Shown: piece by piece, positions 1 to 7,884 of the stretch
How the letters are laid out: each line of letters begins with the position of its first letter
Position numbering within the stretch: position 1 is the first letter of the stretch
From: Streptosporangium brasiliense
GTDB taxonomy: Bacteria > Actinomycetota > Actinomycetes > Streptosporangiales > Streptosporangiaceae
DNA length: 64,000 nt
Direction: 5' to 3'
Assembly (NCBI RefSeq): GCF_030811595.1
Contig: NZ_JAUSRB010000001.1
Span: forward strand, 1,798,001-1,862,000
Translations under genes and position numbers: made by a program
Notes under the pieces: generated by a model
The model's database searches: none
Seen by the model: only the letters and a program-made list of their open reading frames with translations
Told to the model about the DNA's origin: nothing

Positions 1-360
1 CTCCCCGGAGTTCAGCAGCGGGACCAGCCGGTCGGTGCCGGCGGTGGCGTGGGTGATCCGCCCGGCGCCGTCGATCACCTGCAGGAGGGTGCCGTCCGGC
101 GAGGTCAGCTCGCCCGGCAGCCGCTCGGCGTCGGCCAGCGAGACGGTGCCACGGGCCCGCTGGTAGATCGAGTCGTCGATGGTGGACAGCAGCGACCTGC
201 CGAGCACGCCGATCATCACCCACGCCGAGACCGCCAGCGCCGCCGCCAGCACGGCCGAGGCCACCGCGGTCAGCCGGAAGCGCAGGCTCTTGCGCCGCCA
301 CCAGCCGACCGTGCGCCGCCCGTCCCGGGCGGCCGCCCGGGACGGCCGCTCAGCCGCCAT
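1..360 (-). CDS. Sensor histidine kinase, N-terminal part (cut by window edge)
   Basis: This reading frame starts at the ATG at 360 and runs off the left edge of the window, so only about 120 residues are visible. They show a basic N-terminus (starting MAAERPSRAAARDG), one strongly hydrophobic membrane segment (around residues 30-55, LTAVASAVLAAALAVSAW) and the beginning of an extracytoplasmic sensor region. The start codon overlaps the 3' end of the response regulator gene by 11 bases, the usual arrangement of a translationally coupled two-component pair. The kinase core (HAMP, His box, ATPase) lies outside the window, so the call rests on topology and on the adjoining regulator. Confidence 0.8.
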   Translation of the reverse strand, partial: MAAERPSRAAARDGRRTVGWWRRKSLRFRLTAVASAVLAAALAVSAWVMIGVLGRSLLSTIDDSIYQRARGTVSLADAERLPGELTSPDGTLLQVIDGAGRITHATAGTDRLVPLLNSGE

Positions 361-1024
361 CGCCGGCCAGCCGGTATCCGGCCCCCCGGACCGTCTGCAG
401 CGCGCTCCGGGAGAACGGCGCGTCGATCTTGCGGCGCAGGTAGCCGACATAGACCTCGACCACGTTGGGATCGGTGTCGAAGGTGTCCCAGACGTGCTCC
501 AGGATCTCCGCCTTGGAGACCACCTCGTCGTGGCGGCGCATCAGGTATTCCAGGAGCGCGAACTCCCTGGGCGTCAGCTCCACCGGCGTCTCGCCCCGGT
601 GGACCCGCCGCCGCGCGGGATCCAGCGACAGGTCCCCGGCCTGCAGCACCGACGGGCGCCGCCCGGCGCCGCGCCGCAGCAGCGCCCTCAGCCTGGCCAC
701 CAGCACGACGTAGGAGAACGGCTTGGTCAGGTAGTCGTCGGCGCCCAGGTCGAGCCCGTCGGCCATGTCGTACTCGCCGTCCTTGGCCGACAGCATCAGG
801 ATCGGCACCCAGTTCTCCTCCGCCCGCAGATGCTTGCAGACGTTGTATCCGGAGATCCTGGGCAGCATGATGTCCAGCACCACCACGTCGTAGTCGCCGT
901 GCCTGGCCAGGTGCAGGCCGTCCTCGCCGTCGTGCGCGAGATCGACCGCGAACCCCTCGGCCTGCAGCCCGCGCTGGAGCGCCGCGGCCATCCGCCGCTC
1001 GTCCTCCACGACGAGAACCCGCAT
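350..1024 (-). CDS. OmpR/PhoB-family response regulator
   Basis: A 224-residue DNA-binding response regulator. The receiver domain (residues 1-115) starts MRVLVVEDERRM with the acidic pocket, has the phosphoacceptor Asp in VVVLDIMLPRISG, and the conserved Lys in DYLTKPFSYVVL. The winged-helix output domain (about 125-220) has the typical ELTPREFALLEYLMRR and VRGAGYRL segments. The gene is upstream of and overlaps the histidine kinase and is divergent from the LolA-like gene and ABC exporter at 1182-4534, which are its likely targets. Direct repeats in the shared promoter region support that inference. Confidence 0.95.
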   Translation of the reverse strand: MRVLVVEDERRMAAALQRGLQAEGFAVDLAHDGEDGLHLARHGDYDVVVLDIMLPRISGYNVCKHLRAEENWVPILMLSAKDGEYDMADGLDLGADDYLTKPFSYVVLVARLRALLRRGAGRRPSVLQAGDLSLDPARRRVHRGETPVELTPREFALLEYLMRRHDEVVSKAEILEHVWDTFDTDPNVVEVYVGYLRRKIDAPFSRSALQTVRGAGYRLAGDGG

Positions 1025-1067
1025 CTCCCACCTCCTCCGCTGTCGGACCCATCTTCGACCAGCCGTC

Positions 1068-1095
1068 CTGAGAGGCGGCTGAGAACCCTGTGAGC
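1068..1095. promoter_or_regulatory. Direct repeats in divergent promoter region, candidate response-regulator operator
   Basis: CTGAGA occurs at 1068 and again at 1079, exactly 11 bases apart, followed by a looser CTGTGAG at 1088 and further CTCAG elements. OmpR-type regulators bind head-to-tail half sites spaced about one helical turn, so this is a plausible site for the regulator at 350-1024. The function is inferred from position and spacing. Confidence 0.4.
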
Positions 1096-1181
1096 CCTCT
1101 CAGTCTGTCTCAGCTCCGGCACAGGACCGCTCACGCAAGCTGCGAATGACAGAGATTGACGGCATACCGTGAGGGAGTGAC

Positions 1182-2330
1182 ATGTCAGAGCGAGCGAGAC
1201 GAGGCCGCATGGTGAGGTGGAGCGTGCCGATCGCCGCGGCCGCGGTGGTCGCCGGCGCGATCGGCGCAGGTCCGGTGATCGCCGCGGTCCAGGGGGAGCC
1301 GGTGCTGCCCGAGCGCACCGCCGCACAGCTGCTGGCCGACGCCACCCAGGCCGCCAGGTCCGGCCTGAAGCCCATGTCGGGCACCGTGATGCAGACCGCC
1401 TCCCTCGGCCTGCCCGGGCTGCCGGAGGTGACGGGCATGGGCGGCACGTCGCCCGCGGCCCTGCTGGCCGGCTCGCACGAGCTCAAGGTCTGGTACGGCG
1501 GCGCCGACCGGCTCCGCTTCGCCCTTCCCGGGCGGATGAGCGAGACCGACCTGATCGTCAACGGCGACCAGGCGTGGCTGTGGGAGAGCGAGGCCAACAA
1601 GGCCACCCGGCTCAAGGGCGTCGACCAGGTGGAGCGCGACCACGACAAGGCCCTGCCCACGGCCACCACCCCGCAGCAGCTCGCCCAGGAGGTGCTGGAG
1701 CGGGCCGACGCCGGCACCGCGGTCAGCGTGAGCAACACCGAGAAGGTCGCCGACCGGCCGGCCTACCAGCTCGTCCTGGCGCCCAAGGACACCTCCTCGC
1801 TGGTCAAGGAGGTCAAGCTGGCACTCGACGGGGAGACCCTCGTCCCGCTGCGGGTCCAGGTCTACGCCAAGAGCGCGGCCGAGCCGGCCTTCGAGGTCGG
1901 CTTCACCTCGGTGACGTTCACCCCTCCCGCCCCGGACAACTTCACCTTCACCCCGCCGGCGGGCGCGAAGGTGGAGGAGAAGTCGCTCGCCGACCTGGTC
2001 CGGGGCCCGGCGGCCGGGCAGGAGAGGGCCGAGCTGCTGAAGGGCGCGGTCACGACCGTGGGTGAGGGCTGGACCACGGTCGCGGTGCTCCCGCTCCCCG
2101 AGCAGGCGCTCACGGGCCAGGCCCAGCAGCAGGACGGGAACCCCGCCGGCCAGGACACGGCCGCCGTCGCCGACGCCCTGATGAAGTCGGCCAAGCCGGT
2201 CAGCGGGGCGTGGGGCAGCGGCAGGGTCATCCAGACCAAGCTGGTCTCCGCGCTGCTGACCGACGACGGCCGCCTGCTGGTCGGCGCGGTCACCCCGGAG
2301 AAGCTGACCGAGGCGGCCGGGCGGAAGTGA
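1182..2330 (+). CDS. Secreted or membrane-anchored LolA/RseB-like envelope protein
   Basis: A 382-residue protein with a basic N-terminus and a hydrophobic segment (VRWSVPIAAAAVVAGAIGAG) that acts as a signal anchor or signal peptide; there is no lipobox Cys. The rest resembles actinobacterial LolA/DUF2092-type proteins: an incomplete beta-barrel fold that in relatives binds lipids or senses envelope state. The ATG at 1182 follows GAGGGAG; an internal ATG at 1209 is a possible alternative. It is divergent from the two-component genes and upstream of an ABC exporter, which suggests an envelope-stress module. The exact biochemical role cannot be read from the sequence. Confidence 0.75.
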   Translation: MSERARRGRMVRWSVPIAAAAVVAGAIGAGPVIAAVQGEPVLPERTAAQLLADATQAARSGLKPMSGTVMQTASLGLPGLPEVTGMGGTSPAALLAGSHELKVWYGGADRLRFALPGRMSETDLIVNGDQAWLWESEANKATRLKGVDQVERDHDKALPTATTPQQLAQEVLERADAGTAVSVSNTEKVADRPAYQLVLAPKDTSSLVKEVKLALDGETLVPLRVQVYAKSAAEPAFEVGFTSVTFTPPAPDNFTFTPPAGAKVEEKSLADLVRGPAAGQERAELLKGAVTTVGEGWTTVAVLPLPEQALTGQAQQQDGNPAGQDTAAVADALMKSAKPVSGAWGSGRVIQTKLVSALLTDDGRLLVGAVTPEKLTEAAGRK

Positions 2331-2478
2331 GCGAGATGCCGGGAGACACGCGACTCCTGGCGGGCGGCCGCGGAGACCGCGACGGCGGGTTCCACGGTGC
2401 GGGGCTCGACGAGAACCCGGGGGCGTCCACGGGGCGCCCCCGCCCGCCCGCCGTACCACGCCGACCGATGGGAGAGCA

Positions 2479-3456
2479 GTGCTGACCGTCCAGGAGGCGA
2501 CGCCGCCCGCCGCGGCCCCCGCCGAAGACTGCTCGCTCGTCACCCGTGGGCTGACCAAGCGGTTCCGGGGCGGTCAGGTGGCCGTGGACGGCCTCGACCT
2601 GGCCGTGCCCCGGGGGTCGGTCTTCGGCTTCCTCGGCCCCAACGGCTCGGGCAAGACCACGACCATCCGCATGCTGCTCGGCCTGGCCGCGCCGACCGCC
2701 GGCACCTGGGAGCTGCTCGGCACGCCGATGCCGGCCGGGATGCCCGCGGTGCTGTCACGGGTGGGGGCGCTGGTCGAGGGGCCGGCGTTCTATCCCTACC
2801 TGTCGGGCGAGGCGAACCTGCGCCGCTACGACGCCGCCGACCCGGCCGCCGACCCGCGCACGGCCTCCGCCCGGATCGGGCTGGCCCTCGACCGGGTGGG
2901 GCTGGCCGCCGCGGCCCGCAAACGCTACCGGGCCTACTCGTTGGGCATGCGCCAGCGGCTGGCCATCGCCGCAGCGCTGCTGGGGCCCAGGGAGCTGCTG
3001 ATCCTCGACGAGCCGACCAACGGCCTCGACCCGCAGGGCACCCGCGAGGTGCGGGGACTGGTCAGGGAGATCGCCACCGAGGGGACGACCGTGTTCGTCT
3101 CCTCCCACCTGCTGGCCGAGGTGGAGCAGATGTGCTCCCACGTCGCCGTCATGCGGGGCGGGCGGCTGGTCGCCCAGGGGCCCATCGCCGACCTGCGGGC
3201 CGGGGAGGTGGCGCGGATCCGGGTGGAGACACCCGACACCGCCGAGGCGGCGGCCGTGCTCGCCGGTCTCGGGCTGGCAGGGGTCCGCACCGGTGACGGC
3301 GAGGCCGGTGCCGAGCTGGGCTCCGCCGCCCCGGAGCGGATCTGCGCGGCGCTGGTGACCGCCGGCGTCGCCGTGCGCGGCCTGGCGGTGCAGCGGCCGA
3401 GCCTTGAGGACGTGTTCGTGGGCCTGACCGGGGAGGGGTTCGATGTCAACGGTTAG
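2479..3456 (+). CDS. ABC-2 type exporter, ATP-binding subunit
   Basis: A 325-residue ATPase of the drug/antibiotic exporter type. Visible motifs are Walker A (GPNGSGKTTT), the signature region (YSLGMRQRLAIA), Walker B (ELLILDEPTNGLD) and the H-loop (SSHLLAEVEQ), followed by the C-terminal extension usual in this family (about residues 230-325). The GTG start at 2479 has GGAGAG just upstream. The permease gene overlaps its 3' end, so the two subunits are coupled. The substrate is unknown; the neighbouring LolA-like protein and two-component system suggest a cell-envelope substrate. Confidence 0.93.
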   Translation: MLTVQEATPPAAAPAEDCSLVTRGLTKRFRGGQVAVDGLDLAVPRGSVFGFLGPNGSGKTTTIRMLLGLAAPTAGTWELLGTPMPAGMPAVLSRVGALVEGPAFYPYLSGEANLRRYDAADPAADPRTASARIGLALDRVGLAAAARKRYRAYSLGMRQRLAIAAALLGPRELLILDEPTNGLDPQGTREVRGLVREIATEGTTVFVSSHLLAEVEQMCSHVAVMRGGRLVAQGPIADLRAGEVARIRVETPDTAEAAAVLAGLGLAGVRTGDGEAGAELGSAAPERICAALVTAGVAVRGLAVQRPSLEDVFVGLTGEGFDVNG

Positions 3457-4534
3457 CGGAGGAGAGGTCATGGCCGCCGGCACGGGCGACGCGCCGCCCG
3501 CGGGGGCGGGATCCGCGCCGCCCGCGTCCGCCGTACCCGGTCCCGGCACCGCAACCGGTCCCGGCGCGGGCACGAGTGCCGGTACGGGTCCCGGCATGGG
3601 CTCCGGCACGGGCTCCGGCACGGGCACGGGTATGGGTCCCGGCATGGGCTCCGGCACGGGCACCGGTCTCGGTACCGGCACGGGTGCCGTCCGGGTGCGG
3701 GCGGTGGGCGCCCCCCGGGCGTGGCTGAGGCTGCTCGGCTCGGAAGTGGGGCTGACCTTCCGGCGGCCGAGGAACATCGCCATGCTGTCCGTTCTCGCCC
3801 TGGTCCCGGTGCTGATCGGCGTCGCGCTGCGGACGTTCGGCGGGCAGGGCGAGGGCGACGACGGCCCGTCCATCTTCGGGCAGGTCACCGGGAACGGGCT
3901 GTTCCTCACCTTCGCCGCGTTCTCGGTCCTGGTGCAGTTGCTGCTGCCGGTCGCGGTCGCGGTGGTCGCCGGAGACTCCATCGCCGGAGAGGCGGGCATC
4001 GGCACGCTGCGCTACCTGCTGGCCGCCCCGGCCGGCCGGAGCCGGCTGCTGGCCGTCAAATACGCCAACGCCGTCGTCTTCTGCCTGGCGGCCGTCACCT
4101 CGATCGCGCTGTCCGCGCTGATCACCGGGCTGCTGCTCTTCCCGGCCGGCCCGATCACCCTGCTGTCCGGCGGGACGGTCCCCCTGCTCGACGGCATTCT
4201 CAGGATCGGCCTCGTCGTGCTGTACGTCACCGCGGGCATGGCGGCCCTGGCCGCCGTCGCGCTGGCGCTGTCGACGCTGACCGAGGTGGCCGTCGGCGCC
4301 ATCGCCTCGACCGTGGTGTTCGTCATCGTCGCCCAGGTGCTCGGCGTCGTCCCGCAGCTCGCCGGGCTCCAGCCGTATCTGCTGAGCCGCTGGTGGAGCG
4401 GCTTCGACGGGGTGCTGCGCGACCCGGTGGCCACCGGCGACATGGGTCAGGGCCTGCTGGTCTTCGCCGCCTACGCCGTGGTCTTCGGCTCGCTCGCCTG
4501 GGCCCGCTTCACCGGCAAGGACGTCACCTGCTGA
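3443..4534 (+). CDS. ABC-2 type exporter, permease subunit with Gly-rich N-terminal tail
   Basis: A 363-residue permease with about six hydrophobic segments after residue 110, for example IAMLSVLALVPVLIGVAL and LLVFAAYAVVFGSLAW. The first roughly 80 residues are a low-complexity cytoplasmic tail of GTG, GMG and GSG units that is not a normal part of the family. Two starts are credible: the ATG at 3443 (GGGAGGGG upstream, overlapping the ATPase gene) and the ATG at 3470 (GGAGGAG upstream). It pairs with the ATPase at 2479 to form the exporter. Confidence 0.88.
   Translation: MSTVSGGEVMAAGTGDAPPAGAGSAPPASAVPGPGTATGPGAGTSAGTGPGMGSGTGSGTGTGMGPGMGSGTGTGLGTGTGAVRVRAVGAPRAWLRLLGSEVGLTFRRPRNIAMLSVLALVPVLIGVALRTFGGQGEGDDGPSIFGQVTGNGLFLTFAAFSVLVQLLLPVAVAVVAGDSIAGEAGIGTLRYLLAAPAGRSRLLAVKYANAVVFCLAAVTSIALSALITGLLLFPAGPITLLSGGTVPLLDGILRIGLVVLYVTAGMAALAAVALALSTLTEVAVGAIASTVVFVIVAQVLGVVPQLAGLQPYLLSRWWSGFDGVLRDPVATGDMGQGLLVFAAYAVVFGSLAWARFTGKDVTC
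3540..3690 (+). repeat. In-frame GGCACGGG-type minisatellite encoding Gly/Thr/Met repeats
   Basis: Short units such as ggctccggcacg and ggcacgggtatg are repeated head to tail, and a block encoding GMGSGTG is present twice. The repeat lies wholly in frame within the N-terminal tail of the permease gene and encodes a flexible Gly-rich linker. Confidence 0.8.
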
Positions 4535-4674
4535 ACCTCCGTGCGCCCGGGCCCGGCCTCTGCGTATTTGTACATGGTCGGGCGCGGCCGCAAGAGGGAT
4601 CATCGGCGTGTCCGGTCATGCGTGGTCCCGCACCGCCGTAAGCGGGCGATGGACCCCCGACGGTGGGAGCGTCG

Positions 4675-5664
4675 ATGGGTGAGGCGCGGCAGCGGGTCCC
4701 GCTCGGCAACAGGCCGCTTTTCGGCACCCGGGACCTCGACGAGGCCCGTGAGCAGGTGGCGCGGGTGTTCTGCCCGCACCGGCTGGAGCTGACCGGTGAG
4801 GTGTCGCGGCTGGCCGCGCGGTTCAACTCCGCCCAGCTCGGCGCCGTTCGGGTGAACTATCTGGACTACGGGACCGACGTCCGCATCGAGCCGGGGGAGC
4901 TGGAGTCCTTCTTCCTGGTGCAGATCCCGCTGGCCGGGCGCAGCCTGATCCGGTGCGGCCGGCAGGAGATCGTCTCGACCCCCGGGCTGGCCTCCCTGCC
5001 CTCGCCGTCGGAGCACCTCGACATGCGCTGGGAGGCCGGCTGCCCCCAGCTGATCGTCAAGTTCGACCGGCCGGCCGTCGAGGACGCGCTGGAGCGGATG
5101 CTGGGGGAGCGGCTCGACCGGCCGATCGTCTTCGACCTGGGCATGGACATGACCGCCGGCTGGGCGCGGGCCTGGAGGGCGATGGCCGACCTGATCGTCG
5201 GGGAGGCCGAGCACGACGACGGGCTCGCCGTGCAGCCGCTGGCGATCGCCCATCTGGAGAACGCGATGCTCACCTCCCTGCTCACCATGCAGCCGTCCAA
5301 CTACCACGAGCGGCTGAACGCCCCCCGCGCCCCCGCCGTGCCCAAGGTGGTGCGCCGGGCGATGGAGTTCATCGACGGGCACGCCCATCAGCCGCTGACG
5401 ACCGACGACGTCGCCCGCGCCGTGGCCGTCAGCGGACGCTCGCTGCAGGAGGGCTTCCGCCGCCATCTCGGCCTGACCCCGATGACCTATCTCAGGGACG
5501 TGCGCCTGGGCCGGGTCCACGAGGAGCTGGTGATCGGCGACCCCGCCCGGTGCACCGTGACGGGCGTGGCGGCGCGGTGGGGTTTCCTGCACCAGGGGCG
5601 GTTCGCCGCGGCCTACCGCACGCGGTACGGACAGGCGCCGTCGCAGACGCTGCGCGGCCACTGA
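4675..5664 (+). CDS. AraC-family transcriptional regulator
   Basis: About 329 residues. The N-terminal two thirds is an AraC-binding-like cupin region (LESFFLVQIPLAGRSL, then GLASLPSPSEHLDMRW); the C-terminal 100 residues are a double helix-turn-helix AraC domain (TDDVARAVAVSGRSLQEGFRR and the final GRFAAAYRTRYGQAPSQTL). The ATG at 4675 is preferred over the GTG at 4663 because GGGAG lies five bases before it. It stands alone upstream of the StyA/StyB-type monooxygenase genes on the same strand, and regulation of those genes is a reasonable inference, as AraC members often control aromatic catabolism. Confidence 0.92.
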   Translation: MGEARQRVPLGNRPLFGTRDLDEAREQVARVFCPHRLELTGEVSRLAARFNSAQLGAVRVNYLDYGTDVRIEPGELESFFLVQIPLAGRSLIRCGRQEIVSTPGLASLPSPSEHLDMRWEAGCPQLIVKFDRPAVEDALERMLGERLDRPIVFDLGMDMTAGWARAWRAMADLIVGEAEHDDGLAVQPLAIAHLENAMLTSLLTMQPSNYHERLNAPRAPAVPKVVRRAMEFIDGHAHQPLTTDDVARAVAVSGRSLQEGFRRHLGLTPMTYLRDVRLGRVHEELVIGDPARCTVTGVAARWGFLHQGRFAAAYRTRYGQAPSQTLRGH

Positions 5665-5880
5665 CCGTCCGGCACCGGCTGTCCGGCGCTGACCATCCGG
5701 CATTCACCGTCCGGTATCGGCCATCCGGCATTCACCGTTCGGCACTGGCTGTCCGGCGTTGACTGTCCGATATCGGCTGTCCGGCATTCACCGTCCGGCG
5801 CTGACCGCTCGGCGCCGGCCGTCCGCTGCCGGCCGTCCGTCGCGCCCTGCCGGCCCCGTCCGCCGTTCCCCGCCGGCCGT
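5665..5880. repeat. Degenerate intergenic tandem repeat (about 15-bp units)
   Basis: The 366 bases between the AraC gene and the monooxygenase contain no credible gene. The first 200 bases are degenerate head-to-tail copies of units such as tccggcattcaccg and tccggtatcggcc. The unit length and order drift, so it is a decaying minisatellite rather than a set of operator sites. The stretch from about 5880 to 6030 is non-repetitive and should hold the promoter of the downstream gene, with a ribosome binding site (GGAAAGGA) just before 6031. Confidence 0.75.
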
Positions 5881-6030
5881 CCGCCGGTGGTCGAGGAGGC
5901 GCTCCGGAGGATTCCGCGCCAGATGGATGGGACCCGCGCTGAGCGGATGGCCCGTCCCGTACCGGCCGCCGTACCTTTTCATCAGGCGCCGCCAGACCCC
6001 CTCCCTCCCACCTGGAAAGGACAGATCGTC

Positions 6031-7254
6031 ATGCGCAGAATCCTCATCGTCGGGGCCGGCCAGGCCGGTCTCCACCTCGCCGCCGGCCTGCTGCGCAACG
6101 GCTACGACGTCACCGTCGTCTCCAACCGCACGCCGGAGGACATCCGCGACGGCCGCGTCATGTCGGGCCAGGCCATGTTCGGCACGGCCCTCGGCCATGA
6201 GCGCGAGCTCGGCCTGGATCTGTGGGCCGACCGGTGCCCGCCGATCGACGGGATCCAGTTCACCGTGCCCGGTCCCGGCGGCGGCCGGGCGATCGACTGG
6301 GCGGCCCGGCTCGACACGCCCGCCCGCTCGATCGACCAGCGGCTGAAGATGCCCGTCTGGATGGGCGAGGTGGAACGGCTCGGCGGCAAGATCCTCATCC
6401 ACGACGCGACGGTGGAGGACCTGGAGGCGTACGCCGCCCAGTACGACCTCGTCCTGGTCGCCGCCGGCAAGGGGCCGATCGCCTCGCTGTTCGAGCGGGA
6501 CGGGTCGCGCTCGCCGTACGACGCCCCGCAGCGGGCCCTGGCCGTCACCTACGTCACCGGCCTCACGCCCCGGCCCGGACACTCGGCGGTGTGCTTCAAC
6601 CTGATCCCGGGGGTCGGGGAGTACTTCGTCTTCCCCGCGCTCACCCTCAACGGCCCCTGCGAGATCATGGTGTTCGAGGGGGTCCCCGGCGGGCCGATGG
6701 ACTGCTGGTCGGACGTGCGCACCCCCGCCGAGCACCTGGCCAGGAGCCGGTGGATCCTGGAGACCTTCCTGCCGTGGGAGGCCGAGCGCTGCGGCGGCGT
6801 CGAGCTCACCGACGAGGGCGGCGTCCTGTCGGGCCGGTTCGCCCCGACCGTCCGCAGGCCCGTCGCGGCACTGCCCTCCGGAGCCGCGGTCCTCGGGGTC
6901 GCCGACGTCGTCGTGCTCAACGACCCGATCACCGGTCAGGGCGCCAACAACGCCGCCAAATGCGCCGTCTCCTACCTGTCGAGCATCCTGGAGCACGGCG
7001 AGCGGCCCTTCGACGCCGCCTGGATGGAGCGGACCTTCGAGCGCTACTGGGACGGCGCCCGGCACGTCACCGCCTGGACGAACGCGCTCCTGGCGCCCCC
7101 GCCGCCGCACGTGCTGGAGCTCCTCACCGCGGCCGGCCGGCTGCCCGAGGTGGCCTCCCGCTTCGTCAACGGCTTCGACGACCCGTCGGACTACGCCGGC
7201 TGGTTCATGGACCCCGCCGGAGCGGGCGAGTACCTGGCGCGGATCGGCGCCTGA
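6031..7254 (+). CDS. styA: Styrene monooxygenase-like FAD-dependent epoxidase (StyA type)
   Basis: A 407-residue single-component flavoprotein oxygenase. It begins with the FAD-binding Rossmann motif (RILIVGAGQAGLHLAAGL) and matches the StyA/IndA family in length and in segments such as RVMSGQAMFG, DPITGQGANNAAKC and the C-terminal WFMDPAGAGEYLARIGA. Family members use reduced FAD supplied by a separate reductase to epoxidise styrene or oxidise indole. The ATG at 6031 follows GGAAAGGA and gives the family N-terminus directly; the open frame extends upstream to 5887 only through repeat DNA. The partner reductase follows nine bases later. The natural substrate cannot be told from sequence. Confidence 0.9.
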   Translation: MRRILIVGAGQAGLHLAAGLLRNGYDVTVVSNRTPEDIRDGRVMSGQAMFGTALGHERELGLDLWADRCPPIDGIQFTVPGPGGGRAIDWAARLDTPARSIDQRLKMPVWMGEVERLGGKILIHDATVEDLEAYAAQYDLVLVAAGKGPIASLFERDGSRSPYDAPQRALAVTYVTGLTPRPGHSAVCFNLIPGVGEYFVFPALTLNGPCEIMVFEGVPGGPMDCWSDVRTPAEHLARSRWILETFLPWEAERCGGVELTDEGGVLSGRFAPTVRRPVAALPSGAAVLGVADVVVLNDPITGQGANNAAKCAVSYLSSILEHGERPFDAAWMERTFERYWDGARHVTAWTNALLAPPPPHVLELLTAAGRLPEVASRFVNGFDDPSDYAGWFMDPAGAGEYLARIGA

Positions 7255-7263
7255 GGAGACATC

Positions 7264-7755
7264 ATGAGATCGCTGCGCGAGGCGCTCGGCCAGTTCGCGA
7301 CCGGGGTGGCGGTGGTCACCACCGCGACCCCGGCCGGGGAGCGGGCCGGAGTGACCGTCAACTCCTTCACCTCCGTCTCCCTCGACCCGCCGCTGGTCCT
7401 GTGGTGCCTGTCCAGGCGGGCGCCGAGCGCGCCGGTCTTCCTCGGGGCCGGGCGGTTCACGGTCAACGTCCTGGCCGCGGGTCAGGACCACCTGTCGCGG
7501 CGGTTCGCCACCCCGCTGCCCGACAAGTTCGCCGGGGTGGAGACCCGTCCGTGTCCTGACGGCGTGCCGGTGCTCGCCGGGACGCTGGCCTACTTCGCCT
7601 GCCGTACGGTGACCACCTACGACGGCGGCGACCACCTGATCTTCATCGGGGAGGTCGAGCGCTTCCAGCGCTCGGCAGGTGAGCCGCTGGTCTTCCACTC
7701 GGGCGGCTACCGCGAGTTCGCCGCGGCGGGCCGGGCGGTCGCGAGTGTCGCGTGA
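7264..7755 (+). CDS. styB: Flavin reductase, StyB-type partner of the monooxygenase
   Basis: A 163-residue protein of the HpaC/flavin-reductase-like family (split-barrel FMN-binding fold), with the typical FATGVAVVTTATPAG start, VTVNSFTSVSLDPPLVLWCL core and the HLIFIGEVERF segment. It would reduce FAD with NADH and supply it by diffusion to the StyA-like oxygenase immediately upstream. GAGGAG lies just before its ATG and only nine bases separate the two genes, so they form one operon. Confidence 0.92.
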   Translation: MRSLREALGQFATGVAVVTTATPAGERAGVTVNSFTSVSLDPPLVLWCLSRRAPSAPVFLGAGRFTVNVLAAGQDHLSRRFATPLPDKFAGVETRPCPDGVPVLAGTLAYFACRTVTTYDGGDHLIFIGEVERFQRSAGEPLVFHSGGYREFAAAGRAVASVA

Positions 7756-7764
7756 CCGTCCGGC

Positions 7765-7781
7765 CCGCCGGCCTCCGGCGG
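7765..7781. terminator. Hairpin between convergent genes
   Basis: CCGCCGG and CCGGCGG form a 7-bp GC stem with a 3-base loop, 10 bases after the flavin reductase stop and upstream of the end of the convergent TPR gene. There is no T-run, as is common for actinobacterial terminators. Confidence 0.45.
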
Positions 7782-7884
7782 CCTTAGTGGAGGGCGGTGG
7801 CGCGGTCGAGGGCCGGTGGCGTCACCCCCGGCCCCCGGCCACGCCGCGTACTCGCGGGCTCCGGTCCGGCCGGGGCGGGCAGTC

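Noticed and set aside
5759-6346. Open frame upstream and overlapping the StyA-like gene
   Set aside because: It reads through the tandem repeat and then out of frame across the StyA-like gene; the encoded protein is repeat-like.
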